This document shows positions 12,043 through 22,079 of a stretch of 64,000 nucleotides of DNA, piece by piece; position 1 is the first letter of the stretch; every line of letters starts with the position of its first letter. Origin of the DNA: Poecilobothrus nobilitatus (taxonomy: Eukaryota; Arthropoda; Insecta; Diptera; Dolichopodidae); NCBI GenBank assembly GCA_947095535.1, contig OX352772.1, positions 109,328,903 through 109,392,902 on the forward strand, read 5' to 3'. A program made the position numbers and the translations under genes. The notes below the pieces were generated by a model, which saw only the letters and a list, made by a program, of their open reading frames with translations, did no database searches and was not told the origin of the DNA.

Positions 12043-12343
12043 GTTATACAAAAAGCGGAGCAAAGAAAATTAATACAATTTCCAATAGAAATGAGTATTT
12101 ACACATTATTTATATTTGATGTTACTATATAATATTTACTATATTCAAAATCACATTCACATAGTGCATGGGCCATGGCAAAGGAAAAAAAATAAAGTTT
12201 TGCATGTTTATGTATAAGATAAACATTCACATGCGCTATGTGATTTTCAATAAAGTAATACCAAATATGTATAATGCATACATACTTATTATTCTATTCA
12301 TTGAAATTTGTACTCTTTTCCTTTGCTTCGCTTTTTGTGTAAC
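12043..12343. repeat. Imperfect palindrome of about 300 bp
   Basis: The left arm starts GTTATACAAAAAGCGGAGC (12043) and the right arm ends with the complement, GCTTCGCTTTTTGTGTAAC (12343). Internal matches such as CACATAGTGCAT / ATGCGCTATGTG pair too. The arms are about 125 and 170 bases and meet near 12167-12172. The right arm is also the left long inverted repeat of the P-type region. Confidence 0.7.
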
Positions 12344-12385
12344 CAATGAGTACATACATATAATATATAAAGAGTGATTTAGCAG
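12172..12385 (+). repeat. Left long inverted repeat flanking the P-type transposase region
   Basis: It begins GCCATGGCAAAGG and ends AGAGTGATTTAGCAG. Its reverse complement, with moderate divergence, is at 23453-23677, whose outer tip is the same GCCATGGC. The two therefore face outward identically, as terminal inverted repeats should. No matching 8-bp target duplication was found outside them. Confidence 0.65.
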
Positions 12386-12659
12386 ATTTTTATGTACGTT
12401 AAGGAATAACAAAACCAAAAAATAAAAATTAACATGTAGTTTAAGCTAATGCATATTGCTTGCATATCTGAAAATTTAAAACAGAATACAGAAACAGTAC
12501 ATGTTATGATGAATATGTACAGCCAATAAGCTTGTGTTGTGTTGTTATGATAATCATATATTTTTTTTTTTTTTTAATACAAATACGGTTGTATTGTGTA
12601 TCAACAGAAATAATAATTTTAAAATAAATTGTACAATGAAAGAAAAATTATTATGTGTA

Positions 12660-12790
12660 TGTTTAAATTTTTTTTTGATTTATTTAAAATTTTTTTTTCT
12701 TGTTATTTAAAATTTTTTTTTTTGATTTAAAATTTTTTTTCTTGATTTATTTAAAATTTTTTTTTTTGATTTAAAATTTTTGACGAAATA
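12660..12790. repeat. Low-complexity GATTTATTTAAAATTTTT repeats
   Basis: Four to five imperfect copies of a phrase like GATTTATTTAAAATTTTTTT with CTTG spacers. A related phrase recurs at about 13945-13995, just beyond the transposase stop. Confidence 0.6.
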
Positions 12791-12810
12791 TATGAGCCTT
12801 TGTTTTTCCG

Positions 12811-13225
12811 AATTTTATGTTTCTATACAATATATGCTATTGCTATATATATAGTTTGAAATTTGAATATGAATGATACGCAAACGTATTTATAGGGCTA
12901 CGTAGGGTTAGTTAGGTATCTATAGCTATACGTATTGTTTTTGTTTTATTTTCTTTTTTATGTTTCTATACAATATATACTGTTGCTATACATATAGTTT
13001 GAAATTTGAATATGAGTGATATAAAAATGTATTATATAGGTACATAGTGTTAGGTTTCTATAGTCTATGGCTATACGTATTTTTTGTTTTATTTAGTTTT
13101 TTATGTTTCTATACGATATACGCTATTGCTATACATGTAGTTTGATATGAATAGTGTAGATATGTATTTATATGTAGCTAGGTAATTTTAAGTATTTATC
13201 TACATATTTTTTGTTTTGTTGTTTT
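12811..13225. repeat. 143-bp tandem repeat, about 2.8 copies
   Basis: The phrase ATGTTTCTATAC recurs at 12817, 12960 and 13103, an exact 143-base spacing each time. The following segments (GCTATTGCTATA, TAGTTTGAAATTTGAATATG, and a CTATAGCTATACGTATT block) keep their order. The third copy is partial. It lies between the left long inverted repeat and the transposase gene, so it may be a subterminal repeat of the P-type element. It could equally be an unrelated minisatellite. Confidence 0.8.
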
Positions 13226-13958
13226 TTATTTTTTTTTGTTTTGTGTAAAGAATGAATGTGAATATAATATGTAAGTATTAGGTATATGATGTAAATTGAA
13301 AATTGTATGTTTTTGAGTTACAGACAAATTGTGTATGAAAGTACATTTTGTAAAAATAAAAGCTAAAAAATGTGTCCATTGTATATAAAAATTTGCTATT
13401 ATTGGAATGAGTATTCGTAATTATTCTAATAAAAATTCGTCGCTTCCATTGAGGTATGTAATATAATATAAAAAATAAAAATATAAATTTATTTTAAAAA
13501 TTGAATTGAATTGTAAACCAGTAAAAAACAAGTACATATGTATGTATTTTTGAAATTTTTTTAAGAATAAAATTTAAGGGTAGATTTTTAAAATGTATAA
13601 TACCTAATTATACAAAATAATTTTCATGCAATGCACAAAATTATTTGTTGAAGTTTGCATCAAAATTAATATTATGATACATATGTATGTATATTATTTA
13701 TGCATCACAAATTCAATAATATTGCACTTTTTTCATTCAAATCAAATATTTTTTTCCTTAAAAATTTATTAGAATTAGAAATCTGATTGCTGAAAATAGA
13801 AGTACCTATTCGAAAATAACATTTCAATTAGAGGTCTATTTATGTAGGCATTAACAAAAATATGTGACAACGTTCAAACCATACTAGAAAATCTTTCGCC
13901 AGTCCTTAAATTTTATTTTTAATAAAATTTCAAACTTACTTGTTTTTTCTTGATTTAT

Positions 13959-14522
13959 TTAAAAAATTTGTTTTCTTGTTTTGTTTAAAATTTTCATTTT
14001 CTTTGCAGATACATAGTAATGACTTGCCTTTTCAGATAACCACTTACAATTTTTCCTAATTAATATTAGTAAAAATAAATCTAAAATTTGTATTTTATGC
14101 TGATAACATTTATCATTAAAGTTATGCCAATCTGGAAGTCTATTTTGTGTTAATTTTATAATATCATTTTTTATGTATGTTTCTATATTTCGTTTTTTGA
14201 GATTGTTTTTAAAAAGAACTTTAAAGCATTTAAATTGATAACAAGAGATGTTAAAAAATTCTTTACTAGGATTTTTCAAAAAATGTTCATTGCAAGATAG
14301 ATAAGTAAGGTATTTTATGAAAAAATCTGTAGGAAGCTTTAATATTGTACTTTCTATTAAGTGTGTATTGCATCTCAAACACTTTTTAACCATTTTATGA
14401 GTTATATAACCAACAAAGTATTTCAAAGAATTTTCTTCCAAAACATCCAAATTCTGTAACAAAAATTGAATAGGTATTTTAATTTGATATTTTAAAACAT
14501 ATTTATAAATAAGCATATTCAA
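13959..14522 (-). pseudogene. P-type transposase, C-terminal exon
   Basis: The minus-strand frame is of THAP9/P-transposase C-terminal type. ENSLKYFVGYITHKMVKK followed by a Cys-x2-Cys matches the Y-I-A-G-Y block typical of these proteins. A Cys- and Lys-rich region follows, ending at a stop near 13959. The preceding exon (14966-14532) ends with a plausible GT donor near 14600, so an intron of roughly 80-100 bases separates them. In P transposases this part follows the catalytic domain. I call it a pseudogene because upstream exons are damaged; this exon itself is open. Confidence 0.65.
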
Positions 14523-14531
14523 TAAACATAC

Positions 14532-14966
14532 TTATACACTTATATAATTATTAAATATTATATATTTATAACAATCTAAAACAAAAAGTCTGACTACAAA
14601 TAGCTCACAAACATTAATGTCATTTTCGGTAACATCGGCGTCATCATCAGTCTCATAAGGAAGTTGCGAAGAAGTTTCTTGTTCCATAATTATGTTATCG
14701 TTATCAGCAATTTTATTTTGTACATTGTAACAATTTTTCAATGGAATAGACGAAATTGTATTCGTACAGTTGCTATTAGCTGAAATCATTTGTGACTTTA
14801 ATAGTTGGGAGGACAATATGTATTTAATATGATTCTGAAATTCATAAGTGGAAGAATATTTATTATATCCCCCTTTACATCTTATTAAGCTGAATAGATG
14901 TTCTACAATATCTTGTTGAAGCTTTCCGGTTAACAAAAATTTAAAGTTTGGAGTAACTTTCAGCAT
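14532..14966 (-). pseudogene. P-type transposase, exon with the LLTG...QD..E.LFS.IR motif
   Basis: Codons 11-40 read FLLTGKLQQDIVEHLFSLIR followed by CKGGYN. This is the strongly conserved segment of P and THAP9 transposases that carries the last acidic catalytic residue. An acidic, Ser/Thr-rich tail follows. The 3' part of the open frame, to 14532, is probably intron. An in-frame stop lies just upstream of the first Met, so the junction with exon 3 is either misread by me or mutated. Confidence 0.68.
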
Positions 14967-15180
14967 TTAATTTAATTCCTGAATTGCATTCATGTTTTGT
15001 ACAATTCCTTTTGTAAAAATTAATTAAGTTAATTTCAATATAATTATGATAATTTAAATTTGTTTTACCAGATATGCCAAATTTTTTAACAAAAATTTTT
15101 TGTTTGATTTCTGTTTTTTATTTTAATGTCCATCAATAAAGTTTTCATTTCAATTCAATAATTTAAAATAAAAGTACTAC

Positions 15181-15340
15181 CTTTAGTTAATGGATTTTTA
15201 TATGAATTCTTACTGTTTGAATTAATAAATTTTACATTAAATATATCAAATAAATGGCTTATTCTTTTAAAAAATTTTGCGGTTGGTTCAGCGTATTCAG
15301 AAATTGAACCAAATTTGTTGCATGCTTGCAAAGTACGATG
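15181..15340 (-). other. Frame-shifted end of the P-type catalytic exon
   Basis: Minus-strand sequence here reads SEYAEPTAKFFKRISHLFDI in a frame different from the block upstream, and ends with NPLTK before the donor at 15180. This matches the D/T-A-x-F-x-x-I-x-x-LFD region of P transposases, so about one base has been gained or lost near 15310. It is part of the same pseudogene. Confidence 0.55.
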
Positions 15341-15923
15341 TAATTGTCCAACGAGCTGTAATTGTCCAACTAATTACCCGAGTGGCATATTTGACCCTCA
15401 TCCTTTGAAAAGTGTTTGGATAGATATGTTCAATTTTTAATTTTGGACATAGTCTAACATTTCTTTCGCTATCTATTTCAAATAATTTCTCAACTATTTG
15501 CCGCGAAACAACTCTAGTTACCAAATCACATGACAGTAAAATATTTCTTAAGCTTTTTATGAGATGAATATAATCATAAAATGCAATTATTTTTTGTTCT
15601 TTATGGTAAAAGTAAGGGCTATTTTCTGTAGTTTTAAGGTTCTTATATAAGGATCTATCTTATATAAGGATCTATTGTTGTTTTATCCAAAATAATTCTA
15701 ATAAAATTTTGTAATTTATCTCCTTTGATTAAGGTTGCAGAGATAACGTGACCAACAGCATAAGACCACTTCGAAATTAGTCCGTTGATCATAAACTCAC
15801 ATATATGCGACCCTAGTATATTTTCACATGTAGTACCATCATCTGCCACTCCACATATTTCATCCTTAACTGAATCGAAAGTTACACATTTCCTTTTATG
15901 AAGCTCATCAAATACTAGTACAC
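15181..15923 (-). pseudogene. P-type transposase, catalytic core exon
   Basis: It begins after an acceptor CTCTAG at 15924 with VLVFDELHKRK, the first catalytic-Asp strand of the RNase H-like fold. A GLISKWSYAVGHVIS block comes next. Then PYFYHKEQKIIAFYDYIHLI plus KSLRNILL matches the family's D-x2-HLIK-x-IRN segment, and CPKLKIEHIYPNTFQRM follows. The exon ends before GTAGTA at 15180. Damage includes a 17-base tandem duplication near 15650-15690, which breaks the frame. The segment between the two catalytic blocks appears shortened. A frameshift near 15310 moves SEYAEPTAKFFKRI into another frame. Confidence 0.72.
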
Positions 15924-16017
15924 CTAGAGAATTAAGTTCATTTTAAAAAGCCAAATGTACGTATTGTAGTTATAGAAAATAAAATTAATAAATTTAAATA
16001 TGTATATCAATTTATAC

Positions 16018-16225
16018 CTGTGTCTTTGAATTTTTCTTTTAAAATTTTAAACTGCTCCTCATATATTCCAGCTGAGGAGTTCTTTCTTTAGTATATATTT
16101 ACTAAAAGTTGACCGGGTTCGCATTTTACATCCAAGATTTTTTAAGAACTCATATGCCTTTGGGGATTCATAATAAAGGCTCATTTCCAGTGCTGTTTGT
16201 TGTTTAGGCCAAACTTCATTTTTCA
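16018..16225 (-). pseudogene. P-type transposase, exon 2 (after THAP exon)
   Basis: Acceptor AG at 16226-16227, donor GT at 16017-16016. It reads VKNEVWPKQQTALEMSLYYE, then SPKAYEFLKNLGCKMRTRST, the P-element pre-catalytic segment (compare the family's W-x-PEQ...ALA...KSP.AY..LR). Splice phases fit on both sides. The THAP exon ends with one base of a codon, which joins TG here. This exon ends with one base that joins GT of exon 3. An extra base near 16075 shifts the frame before AGIYEEQFKILKEKF. Confidence 0.72.
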
Positions 16226-16639
16226 CTTTCCAAATATATAATTGTTAAGATTAAATAAATTGTTACCATTATTACATACCCAGGGTCGGCAAAAAACCTC
16301 AATCCAAACCCTCCTCGTGAGTGCCGACCGAAAATAATCACTAGCTAGGTGGTTAGGTACTAAAGGAAAGGTAAACTAAGTCTGTCTTTATGTATCGTAT
16401 TACTGACACCTCGGTTTTTACCGGAACCATCGGATTGGGGCAAACCTGGGCCGGATTCAAGGTGTTATACGACCCGTGCCGATGATTAGCCTTGCTGGAG
16501 GCCCAGTCTTCAAAATAGTCCAGTCGCGAACAGAGTATTCGGAGTATCTGGCGACCCTCCGAATTAATTAGCCTTACCCTTTGTATACGAATCTCTGCAT
16601 AAGGCGGACCTTCTTTTCTTCGTACTCGTGGGTTCAAAT

Positions 16640-17748
16640 ATGGAACAAATTATTTAAAAAAACGGTTCGAAAAAAAAGTTAGCCGGCACTTCCCAAAAGT
16701 CGGCAAGTAAAGCTACCAAACCGGGCACTAGCAATGCTGAGGAAAGTCGCAAACAACCAAAGTCGGTACGCAAAGTGCGCCCGTCGAAACAAGCCTTCTT
16801 CGATAAACGGTCGGCCTATAATATTATTGAAAGGTTAAGCTCTCTCAATATTGGTCAGTTATCTGAGGCGCAGAAGAACTCCTTAACATGGGCCAAAACA
16901 GTAGTAGACCATGTCAAGCCCCAAGAAGGACAAATCCTAGGTTCATCAAAGGGCCTTATGTCAAAGAGACAGAGGTCACAAGATGAGCCACAGGGTAGTT
17001 CCAAAAAGGCTAGGTTGCTAGCGAGCGACCAGGTAACCAAGCCTTTCAATGAAATTGCAAAGGATAGTTTAATTCTGGCAATCATTGATGAGGAGTTAGA
17101 GGATCGGGGTATTTCTGCCAGTAACTGGAAGACGGATTTTGTTGCTTTAAACACAACTTTCTGCCAGTAACTGGAAGAAAATCCGGGACCACCACCCTTC
17201 TGTAGAGACGCTGGCTCGCATCAGGGCCACGTCAAATTGAATGCTTGTGCTGATCAGAGATCGGCAGATCTCTACATGCAAGTGATAGGTAAGATGCGAA
17301 GTCTGTGGCCGGGGGCCAAGTTCAAAGCTGTAACTAGGGAGGAAATCTCTAGCAGGCCAAGAGCTAGGGTACGGCTGCCGAGAGAACCTGCCGAAGCAGA
17401 CACGATCATCAAAATAATGAAAGTGTCAAATCCCCAAATTCCAACTCACAATTGTAAGATTGCCAAACGAAGAAAGTAGTAGGAGAATCCCGACAGGCGT
17501 TGGTCATTGTGAATAAGGACTCCCTACAACCCCTAGTGAAAGCCAAAGGGGTCATTAGTTACGGCTTCACAGGGGTAACACTGAAGGTGTATAAGAAAAA
17601 TGAGGCGGAAGCTTCAAGGAGTATCGGTGAAGGCTCAAGGCAAGACCAAGAGGCAGACTCTGACCGATCCGGTGTCGTTGACGTAGAATCCTCCTCGGTT
17701 CCAAAGAGAGTGAATGATGTCGTCAAGGCTGACGATGAAAAGCCATGA
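16640..17748 (+). pseudogene. LOA ORF1 (DUF4780-like, nucleic-acid-binding Gag-like protein)
   Basis: The first open part (16775-17170) is basic and low-complexity with a KRQRSQDE-type segment. It ends at a stop after an 18-base repeat of CTGCCAGTAACTGGAAGA. The second part (17237-17479) reads YMQVIGKMRSLWPGAKF and ISSRPRARVRLP. The third (17500-17748) reads LVIVNKDSLQPL and SYGFTGVTLKVYK. Together these are the order of a DUF4780 domain, which I know from insect retroelement ORF1 proteins. The role would be RNA packaging and chaperoning, by analogy. At least two frame breaks separate the parts. Confidence 0.68.
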
Positions 17749-17810
17749 TGCCAAAAGCTTCTCAATGGACTTCGAGGATAAAGCTAACGCGACGGTGGTG
17801 GAAATTAAGG

Positions 17811-18540
17811 ATGGCTCAGGTAATAAAGCTAATCCAAATTAATCTCCATCACTTCAAAGCGGCTTCCGCCGCACTTGAAATCCGCTTCAGGAGAACAGGT
17901 GAGGATATTATCTCTATCCAAGAGCCACAAAAAAACAGGTTCATGGACTCAAGATACCAGGATACACGTTGTTGTATAATAAAGAGGTATGCAGACCTAG
18001 AGCGTGCATACTTGCTAAAAATACATTAAATTTAACTTTTATGTATAATTACAGTGATGCTGAACTGGTTGCGGCGAGCCTAAAGCTGTTGCGGCGTATC
18101 CTCCTCAAGACTTGCAAGATTCACTCCTTCCATTCAATCTGGCAGGGTTCGTAGCAGATGCTAGAAGGATGAACATTGGGGTCATCATAAGCTGCGACGC
18201 CTATGCTCACCATGACATCTGGGGTAGTTCGGATACCAACGAAAGAGGTGAGTTACTTTTTGATTACATTTTAAGTAATAACCTTCTTATATGTAACATT
18301 GGCACGGAACCTACCTTTGTTACTAGTAATAGGCAAGAAGTCCTGGACATAATCTTAGTCTCGGACTTCATTTATTCTAAAATAAACAAATGGAAGGTTT
18401 CTGAAGAGCATTTCTTCTCAGATCACAGATACCTTGAGTTCAGTCTGGACGAAAGTCCTCCAATTAGTCTATTGAAATCCAGTCAGCCTATTGAAATCCT
18501 AAGAGAACTGACTGGAACAAATATAGGGAGCGCTTAGAGT
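17811..18540 (+). pseudogene. LOA ORF2, apurinic-type endonuclease domain
   Basis: The frame starts MAQVIKLIQINLHH at 17811. The catalytic Glu motif IQEPQ is at about 17911. Frameshifts near 17985 and 18110 move the middle (ARACILAKNTLNLTFMYNYS) and the end into other frames. The end carries GVIISCDAYAHHDIWGSSDT and SDHRYLEFS (about 18418), the conserved Asp and His of the endonuclease. In this family the domain nicks the target for primed reverse transcription. It is damaged but clearly recognisable. Confidence 0.78.
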
Positions 18541-20290
18541 CAACGCTTCCCTCCTTCACACCTAGAATTCGTAAAAATATCCAGGTTCTAAATAGCCTAG
18601 TAAACGTTTTTACAAAAGCCTGCAATAAGTCCTTAGAACATTCTTGTCCCATAAGTAAGTCTAGGGGAAAACCTAAACCACCTTTGTGGAATGATAAAAT
18701 CAAAACTGTAAGGAAAGATAGTAGAAGGGCTTTTAATAATGCCAAAAACACGAATCAGGTGCAGGACTGGAGCTCTTATAAAACGGCTCCTAGTCAGTAG
18801 AAAAAAGCACTTAAATGGGCGAAAAGAGACACCTGGAGACTATTCTGCGGAGGTATAGAAAACGTCTCCGAGGCATCTAGACTGAGGATAATTCTATCGA
18901 CAAACCCCATGTTCCCCAGTCTTCTTAAAAAGGAGGATGGCAGCTGGGCTACCACAAACGAGGAGTCGTTGGAATTACTTTTAAAAATCCATTTTCCTGG
19001 GTGCACAAATAACAGCTCAGAGGTGGCTTGTGTTCTGAATAATCCTTTACTATTTCAGAGGTGGTGCTTACAGCAAACTTACTACAATGGGCTATAGATA
19101 GTTTCAAACCATTCAAGTCAAGCGGACCGGATGGAATTATACCCGCTGAGATTCAGCAAACTGCATCTACTACCCTGGATTGGCTAAAAAGCATTTTCTG
19201 TGGTTGTCTTAATTTGGGGCTTATCCCGGATAAATGGAAACAGGGCAGAGTAGTGTTCATACCCAAGGCGGGCAAAAGTAGTCAAGTCTATGCGAAGAAC
19301 TTTCGGCCTATAAGCCTGTCATCCTTCCTTCTAAAAACCTTAGAAAGATTAATCGACATCCATATCCGCTGCAACTTAGATAAAAATCTGTTGTCAACCT
19401 CACAACTAGCTTACTGTATCAGTGGATACAGTGAAAGTCAGTGGATACTGCACTTCACACTTTGACGAGCTCGATTGAAAGATCTTTAAATTGCTAAGAG
19501 TATACTCTTGAAGCTTTTATAAACATTGAGGGAGCGTTTAATAACGTCAATCAGGCAGCAATTGTAGACGCACTCATAAGCCTAGGAGTTGAACCGGAGC
19601 TAAGAGCACTGATAGCTAATATGCAAAATAGCAGGGCCATCAGTGCCAACTTAGGCAACGCTGGAGCAAAAAGGTTTGTGAAAAGAAGGGCTCCGCAAGG
19701 AGGGGTGCTATCTCGCCTTCATTGGAATATGGTGGTAAATAAACTGCTTAAAATCCTGGAAGAGGCGGGCTGCACAACAATCGCCTATGCGGACGATGTT
19801 ACTGTCGTGGCAAGTTCCCTGACAGTCTCAGGGACGATTTACAACTTGCACTGAACAAAATCACAACATGGGCTCCAGACTGTGGACTGTCAGTAAATCC
19901 ACAGAAAACCGAACTGGTCCTTTTTACAAGGAAATATAAAATTCCTAAAATGAAGCCGCCTTCGTTAAATGGCTCCACTTTTGCATTTAGCAAAACGGAG
20001 AAATTTCTGGGTCTAACTCTAGACAGGAAGTTAAGTTGGAAGACTAACATCTCAGAAAGAAAAAAAGATGGCCTCAATAGCACTCTACTCGTGTAAAAAA
20101 GCCATTGCAAGGAAATAGGGGCTTCAGCATGACTTACTGGCAATACACATCCGTAGTAAGACCCGCTCTTTTCTAAGGAGTCCTAGTATGGTGGAAGGCA
20201 ATCGATAAAGAGGTCAACCGCAAGGCAATCGCTAGGGTCCAAAAAACTGCCACATTATGTAATAACAACCTCTTCTGCGGCATTAGACAT
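18541..20290 (+). pseudogene. LOA ORF2, reverse transcriptase domain
   Basis: The RT blocks run in order. SSGPDGIIPAEI is at about 19117. FRPISLSSFLLKTLERLID is at about 19300. APQGGVLSRLHWN is at about 19690, and AYADDVTVVAS, with the catalytic Asp pair at 19792-19797, follows. The frame is interrupted between 19465 and 19621 and again after 19854. The thumb region continues to about 20290. A related but separately decayed copy of this block is at 36516-37402. Confidence 0.8.
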
Positions 20291-21409
20291 CATGCTTAAT
20301 CTGATGAATTTAAAATACTATAGTAAATTTGCAGCCGCAAACACAGCTGTGAGATTAAAAGCTACATCCCAGTGGATCAATTCACGGGAAGGTCACTCGG
20401 ATATCATAAACCAAGTCAAGTCCACTCCCGCCTTGGTGGACTACACGTCCCCCAATTACTTCTTCGGGAAATCTCATGTGACGAGCATCCCAAGCCGTGA
20501 GAGTTGGAACTCAATCACAGTGATGACCTTCAAAGAAGTACAATTCTACACGGATGGTTCAAAAATGAACAGCAGTGTAGGATGCGGGGTCTTTTCAGAT
20601 AATCTGAATATCAGTCATAATTTCCGATTACCAGACCATTGTAGTGTCTATTACCAGACCATTGTAGTGGAAATTATGGCAATTCAAGAAGTCTTGATTC
20701 TACTGAATAGAAGCGTTTTGACTGTGAAGCAAGTACGTATTCTGTCAGACAGTCAGGCTGAGTTAAAATCTCTGGAATCAACATGATCAACCTTGAAGAC
20801 TGCCGAAAACTGCCTGACTGAATTGAAGACTGTAATAAACTGGCGAAAACTTCTTAACGATATGGTCAGGCAGTTTAGCATTCAGCTTTGCTGGCTACCA
20901 GGCCATCGAGGTATTCCGGGAAATGAAAAAGCTGATGAACTCGCAAGAATTGGTACAACCCTAAAAGTTCTGCCATATAAGGCAGGACTAGGGCTACCTC
21001 TATCCACAAGCAGAACGTTATTTCGAAAGGAAATGGTCATGTAATGGAATGGAATGGAACCTAGTGTAATACCACAAGATTGATATGGCCCAAAACCGAT
21101 TTAAGACGATCCAATGATCTGCTTTCTCTCAAAAGGGCAGACATTGGAATGACAATATGTATAATCACCGGTCACTGTCTAATAGGGAAGCATGCCAGAA
21201 GACTTGGCTTATCTGCAAACGACTATTGTAGAGCCTGCAAGGATGAAGAAGAGGAGGAAACTACTATCCATCTCCTTTTCACATGCCCGGCCTTGTCGGC
21301 AAGAAGAAATACCCATTTGGTGCAATATCTCTTCGACAGCCTTAGCGATCTGGCAGTTAAAAATGTGAAGAGTATTCTTCGCTTTGCAAAAACCTCAAAT
21401 TGGTTTTAA
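20291..21409 (+). pseudogene. LOA ORF2, RNase H and C-terminal zinc-knuckle region
   Basis: RNase H starts with FYTDGSKMNSS (Asp at 20553). VVEIMAIQE and RILSDSQAELKS carry the next acidic residues. CWLPGHRGIPGNEKADELAR supplies the conserved His/Asp end. A 19-base phrase TTACCAGACCATTGTAGTG is duplicated at about 20628-20675, inserting extra residues. A stop at 20784-20786 splits the domain. The last frame (21080-21409) has C-x2-C...H-x4-C (CRACKDE, HLLFTC), the usual C-terminal finger of this group. Confidence 0.8.
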
Positions 21410-21487
21410 CGAGTGGGATAGAAAAGCTTCTACGTGAAATCACAATGGACCAAATACGGTCTAAGTGTGCCTTTTTGGCAGCCACAT

Positions 21488-21505
21488 TAACCTAACCTAA
21501 CCTAC
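21488..21505 (+). repeat. CCTAA-unit 3' tail of the LOA element
   Basis: TTAACCTAACCTAACCTA gives three CCTAA units at the exact 3' end of the element. It resembles insect telomeric repeat, but here it is the element's own simple-repeat tail; LOA-type elements in flies often end this way. The TACATA that follows may be target duplication. Confidence 0.7.
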
Positions 21506-21539
21506 ATATCCATATCTATATATGAGTAATTTTACTTAC

Positions 21540-22079
21540 CTTTTTGTGACAATATCATTTTCGCAAAATGTTTTGCATTTTCAGTGTTTTTCGTTGCATT
21601 TATGGTACTTGTGAAATTAGTGTGCTTCTTAAATAATTTATATTTACTTAATAATGTAAAATATTTTATTTTCCAATTATTATTAATTTTAGCTTTAGCT
21701 TTTAAGTTTTTAGTAAGAGAATTTTTAGTATTAGTATTTAAATTTTCTGTTAAAAGAGGACTTCGAAATTTTTCAACCAGAATTTTTGAGGTTCTCTCTG
21801 GAGTACTTAAAAAATTCTGTTCATATATAACACTGTTGGTTAATACAGATTTTAAAGAGTAATTTTTCGTTCCTGTTTTATTTATTTTCAAATCCAAATT
21901 TTCCTTTTCAAAATCATATTGGAAGTTGTCATCACAAAGAGTAGGTATAGCGGTACTACTTAATTTGTTTGTTAAAATATATTCCTTTTTGAAATGTTTT
22001 TCGCACACATGATAGGTTTTTTGATTATCTAATTCAATACCTAAATTATCACTCCATTTTGTTCTCATTTCTACGTTTC
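21540..22079 (-). pseudogene. P-type transposase, THAP zinc-finger exon
   Basis: THAP domains are C2CH zinc fingers that bind transposon ends. This 540-base exon starts after acceptor TATACAG at 22080 and ends at GTAAGT (donor at 21539). Early residues RTKWSDNLG and the C-x2-H half, VCEKHF, are followed by STAIPTL, matching the AVPTIF box of THAP domains. A basic, Ser/Asn-rich linker follows. The first Cys pair must be on an upstream exon that I could not find between 22080 and 22800. The frame is open across the exon. The LOA element sits in the intron directly downstream. Confidence 0.72.

Larger units (their letters stand above)
16279..21502 (+). mobile_element. LOA-clade non-LTR retrotransposon
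   Basis: About 5.2 kb with two ORFs: a DUF4780-like ORF1, then endonuclease, RT and RNase H in ORF2. An RNase H after the RT is typical of the LOA, I and R1 clades. The RT and endonuclease phrasing (VSEEHFFSDHRY, APQGGVLS, AYADDV) is what I recognise from fly LOA elements such as bilbo and baggins. The 3' end is AACCTAACCTAACCT. A possible short target duplication TACATA lies at 16273-16278 and 21503-21508. The base composition is visibly more GC-rich than the flanks. It lies in an intron of the P-type transposase gene, in the opposite orientation. Numerous frameshifts make it inactive. Confidence 0.85.

Noticed and set aside
12168..12418. Overlapping frames at the left inverted repeat
   Set aside because: They lie inside a repeat that is present in inverted copies and show no domain.
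16353..16637. 94-codon minus-strand frame in the LOA 5' region
   Set aside because: Antisense to the LOA leader; GC-rich composition makes long chance frames, and no motif is seen.
21488..21508. CCTAA units as a telomere fragment
   Set aside because: Only three units are present, exactly at the 3' end of a LOA element, so they are its tail and not a telomere.
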